A stretch of 64,000 bases of DNA from Rhynochetos jubatus. Lineage: Eukaryota; Chordata; Aves; Eurypygiformes; Rhynochetidae. The notes under the pieces are model-generated. The model had not been told where the DNA came from and did no database searches. It saw nothing but the letters and a program-made list of their open reading frames with translations. Each line of letters starts with the position of its first letter. Positions within the stretch are counted from its first letter, which is position 1. Shown piece by piece: positions 35,101 through 45,519 of this stretch. The DNA lies in NCBI GenBank assembly GCA_027574665.1, contig CM050676.1, forward strand, positions 5,260,157 through 5,324,156, read 5' to 3'. A program made the position numbers and the translations under genes.

Positions 35101-38100
35101 TTGGGGTTCACCCCTCCTGGGTGAACAGCTTCTCCCAGGGCTGTGTGTTGCTCCCCCCTGAACCAGGGTGGCCACATTCCACCCCAGCACCTCCCCAGAG
35201 CCTCTGCCCGTGCCTCCACTGTGGCTTTGGGCAGCTTAGCTGCCCACCCGGGGCAGGCAGGGAGCGGGCAGGGCATCCTCCCACCCTCCAGTCCTAGTCT
35301 GCCCCCCGCAACTCCGCACTGGCATCGCAACCCCAAGGTAGGGGGACAGAGGTACCGGCAGGGCAACGTGTGGCCACCCCCATCTTGCCAGTGAGCTCTG
35401 ATGACTGAGACACCCCCCCCCAGTTCCCCAGCTCCCACCACCCCCTTCTCCCATGCCGTCCGAGAGGGGTGCAACCTGCAAACCATGGGGACCCCCCCGC
35501 CCTGAAGCCCTGTTGCTATTGCCCAGGGAGGAGTGTGGGGGCAGAACGGGGGTGGCGGTGCCATGGGGGGCACAGGGAGGTGGTGCCACCCCCAGCAGGA
35601 AGCAGCGTCGGTTCGTTATGCAACGTAATTGCAGCCGCCGGCAGCGCTGGGTGATACATCGCCGGTGTGCCGCGCCCTCACGCCCGCAGCCGATACTCCC
35701 GGGCCCCGCAATTACCGGCACCGCGTGCCCGGCACAACAGTCGCGGGGAGCAGGGCCCTCGCACCCACCGGCACCCGCCGAGCAGAGCCCAAGGGTGCCG
35801 CTCTGCTTGCCCCATGGCGCCCCGAAAGCTCTTCACTGGCTGCCAGCGATGGCTTCGTGTGGTGCTGATGGTGAAATCCTGCCCCCACACCCCAGGCCCA
35901 GGGAAGCCGCCGCGAGAGACCCCCATAGCCAGCACAGCTAAGGGTACGTGGGGACGATGCTGTCCTGGCTGCTCTGGAGCTGAGCGTCGCCCCTGGATGC
36001 TGCAAAGCAGAAGCCCCAGTCGCTCGCTCTGTGCCTGGAGCCTCTTGGGGCTCTAATTAGCATCCTGCTAATTACCTGGCCGTGCCCGCTGCTGGCACCT
36101 GACCCGCTCCTACGACGTTCGCCCCAAATAACTGACGTGGAGATACGGCTGTAACTCTGGCGTGATGGCAATTACAGCCCAGGACAGTGCTTAATTGCCA
36201 CTCTCTTTGTAAGCCCCGGCTGAATCACCGTGCCGGCTCCCTCGGCATCCCCTCGTGCCACGGCCACATCGCCCCCGGGACCCCCAGACATCCCCCTGGG
36301 GCAAACCCAGCGGGATGGGGAGGGATGTGGGTGCTTGTGGGGTGGGCACAGCAGCACCCCACACCACCAAAATCTCACCACGACTGGGGGGAAAAGAATC
36401 ACAGCACCCCACATTCTGGGCCCCTTGTCGTGCCTCAGTTTCCCCACCGGAACACTGGGCTCCTCCCACCACAGCCCTGTGAGCATCAGCCATGCTGTGC
36501 AAAACGGAGGAGGTTATTTAGGTGGTGGCAAACCCCTTCCCCTGCTTGGTGTGGGGGGAGCAGGCGGCAAAACTCCTCCCTGGGGCCAACGGGTCTAAAA
36601 TAGGGGGCAGAAAAAAAAAAAGGGTTAAAAACATTAAATAATAATCTCCAGCCGGCAATTAAAATGTCCCAGCCGCAGTATTTGCTCTCCTCCCACTGTA
36701 AACATCTCTTGCCCAACTCCCGCCCTTATGTAAGTGGCACCGTGGCACCGTCCAGCCCAGGCTCGGCCGTGCGCGGCGCTCGGCCCTGGGTCCGGTGGCT
36801 GCGCGTGGCCCCGCGGCCAGAGCCATCCTGTCCCACTGACACACTTTCTGCCCATGGCCCCACCGGTTGTGTAACGCCGCTGCCGTTAACCCTTCCCACG
36901 GCTGCACCCCGACCTCCCGCCGCTGGCGATGGGGCCTTGGGGCGTTTTGGGGTGATACCTCGAGCTGGGGACACCCGCTTGCTGCCCTGAGCTGCGGCTC
37001 TCCGGGAGGACACAGGTCCTGTACAGTCCCCAGGTCCCCTGATACCACCCGACCCTGGCCCTGCGTGTTCCCCTCCGCTTGTCCCGACCCAGCAGGCGGC
37101 TCCGGTGGTTTCGGCAGAGCCAGAGCCGCCTGCCCGGAGCAAGCCTCGGCCTTCCTCCCGAGCCGGCACACTCTCCTCTACATCGCCTCCGCCCCGAGGG
37201 CGGGCATCCCTCTTGCACCCCAAAACAAGACAGACCCCACAGGATCCGACCATGGGGTCTGGACCCTCCCCCTGTGACACAGAGACCACAAATGGCCCCC
37301 TCCTCCTCCTCCTCCCCCCCACGCCTCCCCTCAGCTGTATTTTCTCACCGTTGGGGGGCAGGGGGGATCACCCCAAAACCCTCAGCACCCTACTGAGCCC
37401 CAGGACGTGCTGTGGTCCTGCTGCTGCAGGGGCTTTTTGGAGCTGTCCCCCCCGCCCCCAGCCAGCACGATGGGGCTGGGTGCCCCTGGCCGAGGGGTGA
37501 AGACTCCGGGGGGGAGGGGGCAGTTTAGGGGGGCACCGGCCACCCCAACAAAGCCTTCAATGCAGACCCCTCCCCGGGGCGAGCCCGCACACCCTTCAAC
37601 CCATGAGGCTGGGGTCAGGATATGACCACCCCGTCCCCTGGGTGGGCCACAGAAGCAAACCCACCGTGGGGGCCTGGATGCTCCTTTTTAGGGGGGCAGA
37701 AGAGCAGCCCAGCTCCAGGTGTTTCGGGGGTGGCTCCGTGCCCCGTGGCTGTCGCTGCCCCAGATACCCCCTCGGCTGCCAGGGCGAGAGCTGGGGCAGG
37801 CAGCATCCCTGGTGCCCCCACTCATTACCCAGCAAACCTGCTGGGAAAGTAGGTCTGTGCCCCATCCCGCTGCCTTGATCGATGCCGCCGGACGGGCACC
37901 TCCGGTAATTAGCAGCAGCCCCGCAGCCCTCCCTCCCCAGCCTCAACCAGGGCACCGGGATGCTCTGATGCTCTGCCACCACCGTCCTCTCCCCTCCGGC
38001 TCAGCACCCCCCGGGCGCACCCAGAGCAGGGGGGGAGGATGGGTCCACGGGGACACGCAGGGTCTTGCGATGCCATCCCGCCTCCTCATCTCTGCCCCAA

Positions 38101-41100
38101 AACCTGGCTCCGCTCCCTCGTTCCCTGCGGCAACCTCCATCCCTGGGGACCCGGCACTGCTCCCAGTCGCACCCACCTCCGGCAGCAGTTAGCCACCACT
38201 GTGTTTTGGGAAGGCGGCCGTGGGGGTGACGGAAGAGGAGAAACGAGTCAATAAAAGCGACAATCACCGCTTTACAGCTGCCGCGGGCTCTGCTTTTAGA
38301 CTGGCTCCAGTGCCGGCGCCGCGGCCATCACTGCCGGCGAATCCCATCCCCAGCCGTGCGCCCCGCTACGCGGTGGTTAACCCCGAATGCGATGTGCGAA
38401 GGGCTCCAGGCCACAGGGGCCAAGCAGGCAACCGATGGGCTCAAGGAACGTTAAATTACACAACTCCGGCTCTGTGCTGGGCTGCGAGGCTGGAGGAGGG
38501 AACCGGTTTTTTTAATTGATCAGCAAAGATTTCCTGGAAACTTTGGACCAGAATGGGGTTCAGCCACTCTCCCCCTACCCTGGGGTGACCTCTGGCCACT
38601 TCCGCTCACGGCCACGCAGCCAGCGGCTTCGCAGCCGCCCCGACCCCTGGCAACGCGCCGGTTTTCTCCCATCCCGTGGTGCAGCACATGTCCCCAGCTC
38701 GGAAATCACGGTGAGCAGGAGTGTTCGTCCAGAAGCAGCGACGGGCAGGCAAGGAGGGTCCCCCACAGCCACCCAGCCTCGGCTGCTCCGCTTCACCGGC
38801 TCCTGCGCCGCACGGCACGGCTCCAAGGCCAACCCGCCGGCACGGGACGCAGCCCTTTGCACTTTGGCTGGGGCAGGAGGGTGGCAAAGGTGCGGGGGTG
38901 GGGAGGGGGACCCGCCACCGGCCCGGGGTGGGGAGAAACCGGGCTGGGGTGGGAGATTCCGCCCCCTCCGGCCCCACAGCTAATTCAGGGGGGAATTATC
39001 TCCATGGGGCTAAATAAAGGCGGTGAGAGCGGCTCCGCTCACCACATCCAATAAACCGGGCGCGATTTAGACATTAGCAGCTCTTTAAATAGCTGCTGCC
39101 GAGTTCAAAGTTAAACGTGACGGGGGAGGAGGGACGGGAGGGATGGGCAGGACGGGCAGGGGATGCTGCCAGCAGGGCCCCAGCCAGGCTGCAGGGTTGA
39201 CCCACTGCCACCTATGGGGACAGGGACCAATGCCCCCCACCCCTGCACTCTCCCCCTCCGGGTGCTGCCTCCCCCCAGTGTTATCGGGATCGAAGATCCC
39301 AAATCCTGGCTGGATCCCTTGGGACCCCACACTGCCAGTGGCCACCTTTCTCCTCCAACATTAATTTTCGGGAGGTGTAGTGCACACGTATCCCCATCCC
39401 CACCATCCCCATCCCGTGGTGAAGCCGTCGTGCGGCAGGGCCGATGGGTGCTGGCTGTCTTCGCCCGCGCCAGCGTGCGCACGCTGCCTAAACGGGCAGG
39501 GAAGCTCCTCCTCCACCCTCTCTGATTTTTCCAATGACAGATCTAGGTCACTAGGACAAGTCGGAAAGGCTGCCGAGCCACCGCACGCTCCTCGCCACGC
39601 CGCTTGCAAAACAAGTGAGCAGGAGGGCTGGAAACCCTATAGGATTATACAAGGCAAAGCCTCTCGCCCGGCCCCAGCACAGGGGAGAACAGGAGCGAGG
39701 AGCTGCTCTGGCCCCTGGGGAAAGGGGCAGAGCGGAAGTGGTTTTGGGGAAGAAAACAGAGATTGAATCGATTCGGCGTCACCCTGCGGCGCTTGGGCTT
39801 CGGCGAGATGGGGACCCTGCGCTGGGTGGGACTGCGGGAAAAATGCCTGAAGGGGGAAAATGATGTGATGTCAGGGGGGTTTGGCCCTTTTTTAGGGCCA
39901 ACAAACGATAATTGGGGGGGGGGGGGGGGGAAGAAAAAAAAAATAGAAAACCAAAAGGAAAAGTTCACCCAGCTGCTAATTAAGGTCGGTGCCGGCTGTG
40001 CAAGCGCTACCTAAGAGCCAGGCAGTGTTATTAATTAGGCAGGCGTTAATGCTTCCCTCTGTACTAATAAAGGTGAAATCCTGGGCTGTCACGGGGTGGG
40101 AAGGGGATGCAGGGGGCTTGCCTCGCCCTCACACGGCCCTGGCCCCACCGTTACACAAGAGTGCGGCGGGTGGCAGAACCGCAGCACCCGCAGCCACGCT
40201 GGGGAGGGAAGAAAACCCATTTGAGGAGCTCGAAGACATACGCCCCCAAAAACACACCTAAAGGCGACCAGCCCCAAACCACACCTAAATACATGCCCCC
40301 CCCAAGCTGTACCCGAAGACATGTACAGCACAACTTTAAGCGAGTCCTGACAGGGGCGAAGGGCTCGGGCACGGGGGTGATGAGGGCAAACTGCTGTAAA
40401 GGGGGATAAAAATCCCACCCCAGGGTGGCAGGTCCCAGCCGAGCTCCCAGCAGCTCCGTCAGGAACAGGCACAGGGAGAGCTGGGTCCAGTCACCGCTGC
40501 GTCACCATCACCGGGCCGCAGCGGATCGTCCCACCGAGCCTTCCTCCCGCCATCCTCCTCCTCCCAACCGCCCGCTCTGCCAAGCGGAGGGGTGAAAAGT
40601 AGGATTCGCCTTTAATAACGGTTAAAATCAGGCGGGTGCCGGCGCGGCTAGCCCCCTCCCCTGGAGAAGGGGCACCCGAAATTGCAGCGGGTCCCTCGCC
40701 CATCCCCACAGCAGCCTCCCTCCGGCTGCACCGGCCGGGCCCCAAACCGCCCCCCAAGCTGCAGGGAGGGGGACAAGGGGGGAGACCCACCGTAAATCCA
40801 GCCCTGGTGGGAGCAACATATTGAAGAGGAGATTAAGGGGTTTAGTGCGAGGAAAAGCTTAAGAGCGGGTCTAAGCCGGCGGCGGAAAGCAAAGCAAAAT
40901 AAACAAGAATTTTATTCCCAATGGCAGGGGGAGCTGGAGCCGCCGGACCGGCCCCGCGGGGCTGCCGCGGGACCCCCCCCATATCACCGACGGCGCTGAT
41001 GCGGGTCCCGCCGGGGGCTGCTGCCGGATCCCCCCCCGTCCCTCTCCGGCGGAGCTGATGCGCGGTCCCCCTCCGAACCCCCGGCGGGACTGATACCGGG

Positions 41101-41199
41101 TCTCCCCCGGCCCCCACCGGGGACAACTTTTGCCGCTGCCTCCCCGCAGCCGGGGGGTCCCTCCCCTCCCCCCAGACACCCCCCGGACTCACCTCGCAT
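28987..41199 (-). CDS. RORB-like: ROR-family nuclear receptor, RORB-like (complete, ten coding exons, 465 aa)
   Basis: Joining 41199-41193, 33875-33790, 33698-33557, 33202-32789, 32383-32262, 31903-31771, 30727-30620, 30263-30153, 29771-29659 and 29148-28987 gives 465 aa in frame; the exon phases agree throughout. Residues 10-70 form two C4 zinc fingers (C10, C13, C27, C30; C46, C52, C62, C65) with P-box CEGCK, and the C-terminal extension follows at [13 protein letters not shown]. The hinge (about 90-216) is diverged but keeps QPSPDQS and the sumoylation-type IKQE. The ligand-binding domain (about 217-453) contains [20 protein letters not shown] and ends in AF-2 LYKEVF (448-453). RORs bind AGGTCA half-sites with an AT-rich 5' flank as monomers. 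The DNA-binding domain is closest to RORB by eye, but SCAMP4 next door argues against the RORB locus. RORC or an extra ohnologue remain possible. The gene spans only 12 kb. Confidence 0.93.
29659..29771 (-). CDS. RORB-like: ROR exon 9, helices 9-10
   Basis: The acceptor is tatcccgtag and the donor gtagtggt. It encodes [20 protein letters not shown] and [17 protein letters not shown], the family PDR-WL and KVQKLQ-KIY pattern. Confidence 0.95.
30153..30263 (-). CDS. RORB-like: ROR exon 8, ligand-binding domain
   Basis: The acceptor is cccccatcag and the donor gtacaggg. It encodes [20 protein letters not shown] and [16 protein letters not shown]. The donor lies within CCGGGTACA; splicing there restores the family SPDR junction. 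Confidence 0.93.
30620..30727 (-). CDS. RORB-like: ROR exon 7, ligand-binding domain
   Basis: The acceptor is gcctacatcag and the donor gtaagagc. It encodes [20 protein letters not shown] and [29 protein letters not shown] is the RORB-type sequence, distinct from RORC as I recall it. Confidence 0.95.
30755..30796. repeat. GGGCA repeat running into a G-run
   Basis: Four to five GGGCA units followed by about 16 G, in the intron before ROR exon 7. Likely unstable and capable of quadruplex formation. Confidence 0.9.
31771..31903 (-). CDS. RORB-like: ROR exon 6, helices 3-5 of the ligand-binding domain
   Basis: The acceptor is gcgttggcag and the donor gtaagagc. It encodes [20 protein letters not shown], then [20 protein letters not shown] and LLKA. 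This is the most conserved part of the domain, including the coactivator-groove lysine in FAKR. Confidence 0.96.
32262..32383 (-). CDS. RORB-like: ROR exon 5, start of ligand-binding domain
   Basis: The acceptor is cgccttgcag and the donor gtgagcac. It encodes [20 protein letters not shown] and [20 protein letters not shown], which match helix 1-2 of RORA/RORB. Confidence 0.95.
32789..33202 (-). CDS. RORB-like: ROR exon 4, C-terminal extension and hinge
   Basis: The acceptor is ccccgggcag and the donor gtgagcac. It begins [20 protein letters not shown], which is conserved. The following hinge is acidic and Ser/Leu/Asp-rich ([18 protein letters not shown]) and unlike RORB until [10 protein letters not shown] and IKQESIYEL. 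It ends at the start of the ligand-binding domain (ISVLEI). Confidence 0.94.
33557..33698 (-). CDS. RORB-like: ROR exon 3, second zinc finger
   Basis: The acceptor is cccgtgcag and the donor gtgagtcc. It encodes [20 protein letters not shown] followed by [20 protein letters not shown] and [16 protein letters not shown] has Ser where RORB, as I recall it, has Pro. Confidence 0.96.
33790..33875 (-). CDS. RORB-like: ROR exon 2, first zinc finger
   Basis: The acceptor is tgccacag and the donor gtgagccc. It encodes residues 3-31, with [20 protein letters not shown] and the P-box CEGCK. The split after the first finger is the classic nuclear receptor exon boundary. Confidence 0.96.
36040..36210. 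promoter_or_regulatory. Candidate homeodomain-rich noncoding element in ROR intron 1
   Basis: CTCTAATTAGCATCCTGCTA continues into another TAATTA, then GGCAATTACAG and GCTTAATTGCC, within 170 bp. Such clustering is unusual in flanking DNA this GC-rich. It would suit homeodomain input to a ROR expressed in retina or brain, but function is inferred only from motif density. Confidence 0.3.
39913..39960 (+). repeat. G18 followed by purine tract
   Basis: ATAATT is followed by about 18-19 G, then GAAG and an A-run. The 48-bp strand is almost purely purine. Length is likely polymorphic or misassembled. Confidence 0.9.
41193..41199 (-). CDS. RORB-like: ROR first coding exon segment (Met-Arg plus one base)
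   Basis: ATGCGAG followed by the donor gtgagtcc. Joined to the next exon it gives [11 protein letters not shown], the start I recall for RORB isoform 1. A at -3 gives a good start context. The segment has only seven coding bases and is invisible to ORF calling. Confidence 0.85.
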
Positions 41200-41290
41200 C
41201 GTGGCCAGCGGCGGTCAGGAGCGCGCCGGGGGGCGCATGGGGCGGCGCGGGGGTCCCTGCGGCGGAGCGCGGCGGGGCGGGGAGCGGAGG

Positions 41291-41340
41291 CACCGGGCGG
41301 CACCGGGCGGCACCGGGAGGCACCGGGCGGCACCGGGCGG
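41291..41340. repeat. 10-bp tandem array in ROR 5' region
   Basis: Five perfect or one-mismatch copies of CACCGGGCGG in direct register, 92-148 nt upstream of the ROR ATG. The period equals about one helical turn. Confidence 0.95.
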
Positions 41341-41463
41341 CTGTGGCACCTGCCCCTCCGCGGCGCCGCTGACCCACTTCTGCCCGAGCATGCGGCCGTT
41401 CACATGACGAGCCCGCCCCGCCCCGCCCCCCCAAATCGGTTTCACTTCTAGCCCCACCTCCTG

Positions 41464-41492
41464 CCCTTCCTCCTCCTCCTCCTCCTCCATCT
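41464..41492 (+). repeat. TCC trinucleotide microsatellite
   Basis: About eight TCC units upstream of the ROR promoter core. It forms a pyrimidine tract on the plus strand. Confidence 0.85.
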
Positions 41493-42409
41493 CCATCCCC
41501 GTCCGTATCCCTATCCCCGCCGCTCCCGCCGTGCCGGTGCTCGGCGCTGCACATGGGCGCTGCACAGGGGGTGCCCGGCGCCCCCTCGGTGCCGGGGGCT
41601 GCTCGACCCCCCGGGGCGGGGCGCTGGGGGCTGTAGCAGCGGGGTGCTCGGCGCTGCACCCCCCCGGCCGCTGCCCGCCCATGGGAGGGCCGTGCTGGTG
41701 CCCGTCCTGTCCCGGCTCGCCCAGGCACGGGGCCGGCTGCGTGTCCCGCTGAATCACCGCACCTCCGCGCTTCACCCCGCTCGGCTCCGCTGGCCCCCCA
41801 CGGGGTGCTCCGCGTGGCACAGGGATGCTCACCCCCAGGCAGGACAGAGTGAAGGGGACCCTGGAGAAGGCGCAGACACCAGGTGCGGTGCACCTGGAGG
41901 ACGTGGGAAGCGCTGGGACCCCCAAGCAGCCCTAACGTGTCCCCACAACAGGGTGCAGATGCTGAGGTCCAGGGGGACGCCCTGGCTGGGAGAGCAGCAG
42001 TTCGGAAAGTGCACGGTGGAAGCAGCAGGGAGCTTTGGAGGTGGCAGCAAGCCATTCCCACCCCATCCTTCATGCTGCGATGCTCTGGGGCCTGGGGTTG
42101 CATCCTGGATAACAGGGCACTCCGACGCGCTGCCATAATAATTGCCAAGAAATGCTGACCCTGGACCCCACAACAAGACCCCACGGTGCAGTGCCAGAGG
42201 GGTAGGCATGGGACAAAGCCCCATGGCTGGGGTTTGCGGTGTGACTCTTGCACCAGGTCACCAGAGTCCCCATGGTGCCACATGACAGGGGTGGAGATGG
42301 TTGGTCCGTGTCACGGCCAAGCCAGGGCTCAGGGTATGAGGGACACGGTGCTCAGCAGCACCAAGGGATGCCTGGGTCCTGGGGACGGTGGCACTGGCCG
42401 GCAGACCTG

Positions 42410-42600
42410 CTGTGTGCAGGCATGGCATCCACTGCGAACATGGACATGGCATCCTCCGTGGACACGGCATCCACCACAGGCATGGATGTGGCATCTGCTC
42501 TGGGCACAAGCAAGGCATCAGTCATGGCCACGGGCATGGCATGGGCATGACACCCCCTCAGCCATGGGCATGGCGGTGGCATCCACCACAGGCTCAGATG
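42410..42600 (+). repeat. Degenerate GGCATCCAC/GGCATGG repeats
   Basis: Imperfect repeats built on GGCATCC and CATGGCATG. They generate His/Gly/Met-rich shadow frames on both strands that have no other support as proteins. Confidence 0.7.
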
Positions 42601-45519
42601 CAGCCACCACCACCATCACACATGTGCCATCGCTGCTTCCTCCCCACACTCCCCCCTGCCCTCACGGTTGGGCTCTTCAGGGGGCACCGTGGCCCCCAAA
42701 CCCATCATTAAACCATTTAAGCATGGCTGAAGAGCATGGTTTGAACCCACACCCATCCCAAAGCCTGGGGCTGAGCCAAGGGCGCTGGGATGCTGTCGGG
42801 CCAGCGGCAGAGGGGCTCTTCCCCAGCCCCCATCACTGTCCCTCCACAGCAGCATGTGCGGGTGGCAGCGGCAGACGGACGGCAGGGCTGAGCCGCGGTG
42901 GCACTTCGTGTTCTCCCACCCGTGTGCTGAGTTACCGCCTCGCTCTGCTCCGGCGCTGGAGCCGCTGCAGCCAGGGAGGGGGACGCTGGCAGCTGGGTGG
43001 GGGGCGGAGGGGTGCGGGGACAGAGGGGCTGAGCTGCCTGCCGCGCTCCAGTGCTGCTGTCTGACATGATTTTGCTGATGGCGTTTGGGAACGGGCTCAC
43101 TGCTGTTGCTGGTCAGATTCGCTCCTTCCTCCCGGCTTTCCTCCCTCCTCCTCGCCACGCTCCGCATGGATGGGCACGCAGACGGGACGCAGGGAGACGT
43201 CTCGCCTCGGTCTTTACAGGCTCCGCTTCCAGCGGGGTTTCTGAAATCCCACCCCAGCACACATCTCAACTGGCACCCGTTGGGTACAGCCCCGGTGGCA
43301 TGCACACTGCGAGCCCGCTGCCTGTCCCCGAAGGTCACGGGCGCTGCCCGAAGGAGGTCAGCCCCATTAGCCCCATTTCACAGATGGGGAAACTGAGACT
43401 GGGAGCAACGCAGTGACTCTTTGGGGCACGCGGGGTCCGGCCCTGGCGAACTCGCCCCTCCTGAAAGGCGGTCGCTGGCTCACCCGGCGTGGCCCCGATT
43501 GCCGCTGTTGGGACAGTCGTGGCCAAATCGCGCCAGAGCGAGAGCGAAAATACTCCCCGAGTGCCCCGGCGCAACCCAAAAGTATGGGGTTACATAAGCG
43601 GCACCACACCTGCCATGAGCAATGCTGGACCCACGCACCCGCTCCGCGCCACTGCCTCCTTAACCCTTTGTGCACAGCACCCGAACTCCAACATTGACAG
43701 GTGTTGGTATGGCCCAGGGAAACTCCCAGGGGAAAAGGAGATGCTGGGGGGCCACCCGAGCAGGAACAGCCGGTGGCGCTGCAGGTGCCAGGTACTGCAG
43801 GTCTGGGATTCTGCCCTGTAGCTTTGGAGCCGCGGGAGTGGAGGTGGAGAGGTTATGCCAGAGCAGGCCCCCCTTTTTCTTGACCAGGGCCTCACTCTGC
43901 AGACGTGGCCAGGTTTAAATTGGGGTCCTGGTCCCAGCAAAGCCAGAACCGAGGTGGAACTGGTTCACCAGTGGCTGACAGTTGAGCCTCTCATGTAACA
44001 TTTGCTCCCAAGCAAGGGGCAGCCTCCACTCGTCCAGGGCTGTCTCGGATGTGGCAGCTCTGGAGGTCACTGGGCCTCCCCTAAAAGCTGTCTCCCCCTC
44101 CACGCGCTGTGATGTGGAGCCTGGTGCTGCTCGGCTCGCAGCCGGCTGCTGCAGAGAGACACTGACCCAGCATCAACTGGTGCTGTTAACAGTGATGGGG
44201 AAGCAGCGGCGCTGGAAAGGCCAGAGCTGCCGTCTGGTGCCTGGGTGCTGCCAGAAGCAGGCTTAGTGCTGGGGAGCTGCACCCATCTGGGGGGACGTGT
44301 CCAGTGGGGCTGGATCCAGCCCTTCGCAGGTGGCACCAGAAGCCTCGGGCATCGGCAGTGAGGGGAGGAGATGGCCACCTGGAATGGGTAAGAAGCAAAA
44401 ACTCCACTAACACATTACCATCCAGCCCTTCTCCTTCCCCTCCTCCCTGGTCTGGCCTCACCACTGGCTCTTTGTGATCAGGAACAGGAGAGATGCCAGG
44501 GCACTGCCAGCCCGTGGCCACTGTCGGAGCAGCAGCCACCGGCACAGCTCCGCTGCCAGGGTGGGCCCAATCAGCCCCTGGCTGGCCTGGAGGCGAGCAG
44601 GAATTTAGGATGACACCACCACACCTTAATCACTGTTTGCTCCTTCTCGTGCCCCACCCAGCGAGAGGGGAACCCTCTCAGCCGCCCAGCCAACGTCACC
44701 CCATCCTGCACCCACAGCCCTTCACCTGGCCTTGGACACTGCCGAGCCCCCCATCGGGGCTGTGCCAGGCTGCCCCCTGCTCACTGAGCCCCAGCACCGC
44801 CGGCTGGCAGAGCCGGCCCCCACGGTGGTTCTGCCATGGGCTCCCCACTGTGGGCACTGCCAGGTCGCTTTGCCTCACCGTGACTCAGTTTCCCGTTGGG
44901 AACGGCTGATCTTCCTGGCGGGGACTGGGTCACGGCGTGAACCTACCGATGGGAGCCACAGTGTTGGTGCCCCCAACCTCGTCCTTGGGTGCCAGCGTGG
45001 GGATGTGCCCCGTGGCAGCCCTCAGTCCCACGGCTGGGTGGGGGTCCTGTCTCCAGTGACAGGGTGGGGGGTGGCTGGGGGCAGTGGGAACAGGGTGGCT
45101 GCATCATGATTGCAACCACCAAGCCCTAACGTGGCCCCCCCAGCTGCAGTTTTAACGCCATAGAGAGCCCCCCAACGAGGGTGGTCCCGTTCTGCCCGTC
45201 GGGGCCGGTGCTGTCAGACCACAGGGTCGAGACATGGCTTTGCCGTCTGCGCCAACCGCCGGCAGCGGCTGGATCCGGCATGGTGCTGGGCACGTGGTCC
45301 TGGCGAAGCTGCCTGAGTCACCGCCCCACGGCGCCCGCCATGTAAAGGCTGGCATGGGCTGAGGTGTGGGGCTCTGCTGTGGGGCCGTGGCGTGGGGCCG
45401 TGGCACAGGGTGGGTGCTGCTTGGGCACAGCAGGGCGGGTGGTGGGCACGGAGCAGTGGGCACAGAGCAGAGGGCACGGGGAAGAGGGAAACTGAGGTGA
45501 CGGTGGGGTGCACCCCCTG

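Larger units (their letters stand above)
33876..41192 (-). other. ROR intron 1 (7.3 kb)
   Basis: This is the only long intron of the gene; the other eight are 91-1043 bp. It has no recognisable gene or mobile element. Several AT-richer segments with TAATTA-type cores stand out from the GC-rich background (about 35600-35720, 36040-36210, 36590-36740, 38990-39120 and 39960-40080) and could be conserved regulatory elements. Open frames in it are compositional. Confidence 0.8.
40880..41800. promoter_or_regulatory. CpG-island promoter of the ROR gene
   Basis: A CpG-dense block centred on the ROR start codon at 41199. Upstream (minus strand) are overlapping GC boxes at about 41409-41430 and the 10-bp array at 41291-41340. 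No TATA box is evident. The transcription start is probably between 41340 and 41600. Confidence 0.6.

Noticed and set aside
42186-43064. 292-codon open frame upstream of the ROR promoter
   Set aside because: Low-complexity (His/Trp/Gly from GGCATG repeats), with no supporting splice structure or homology.
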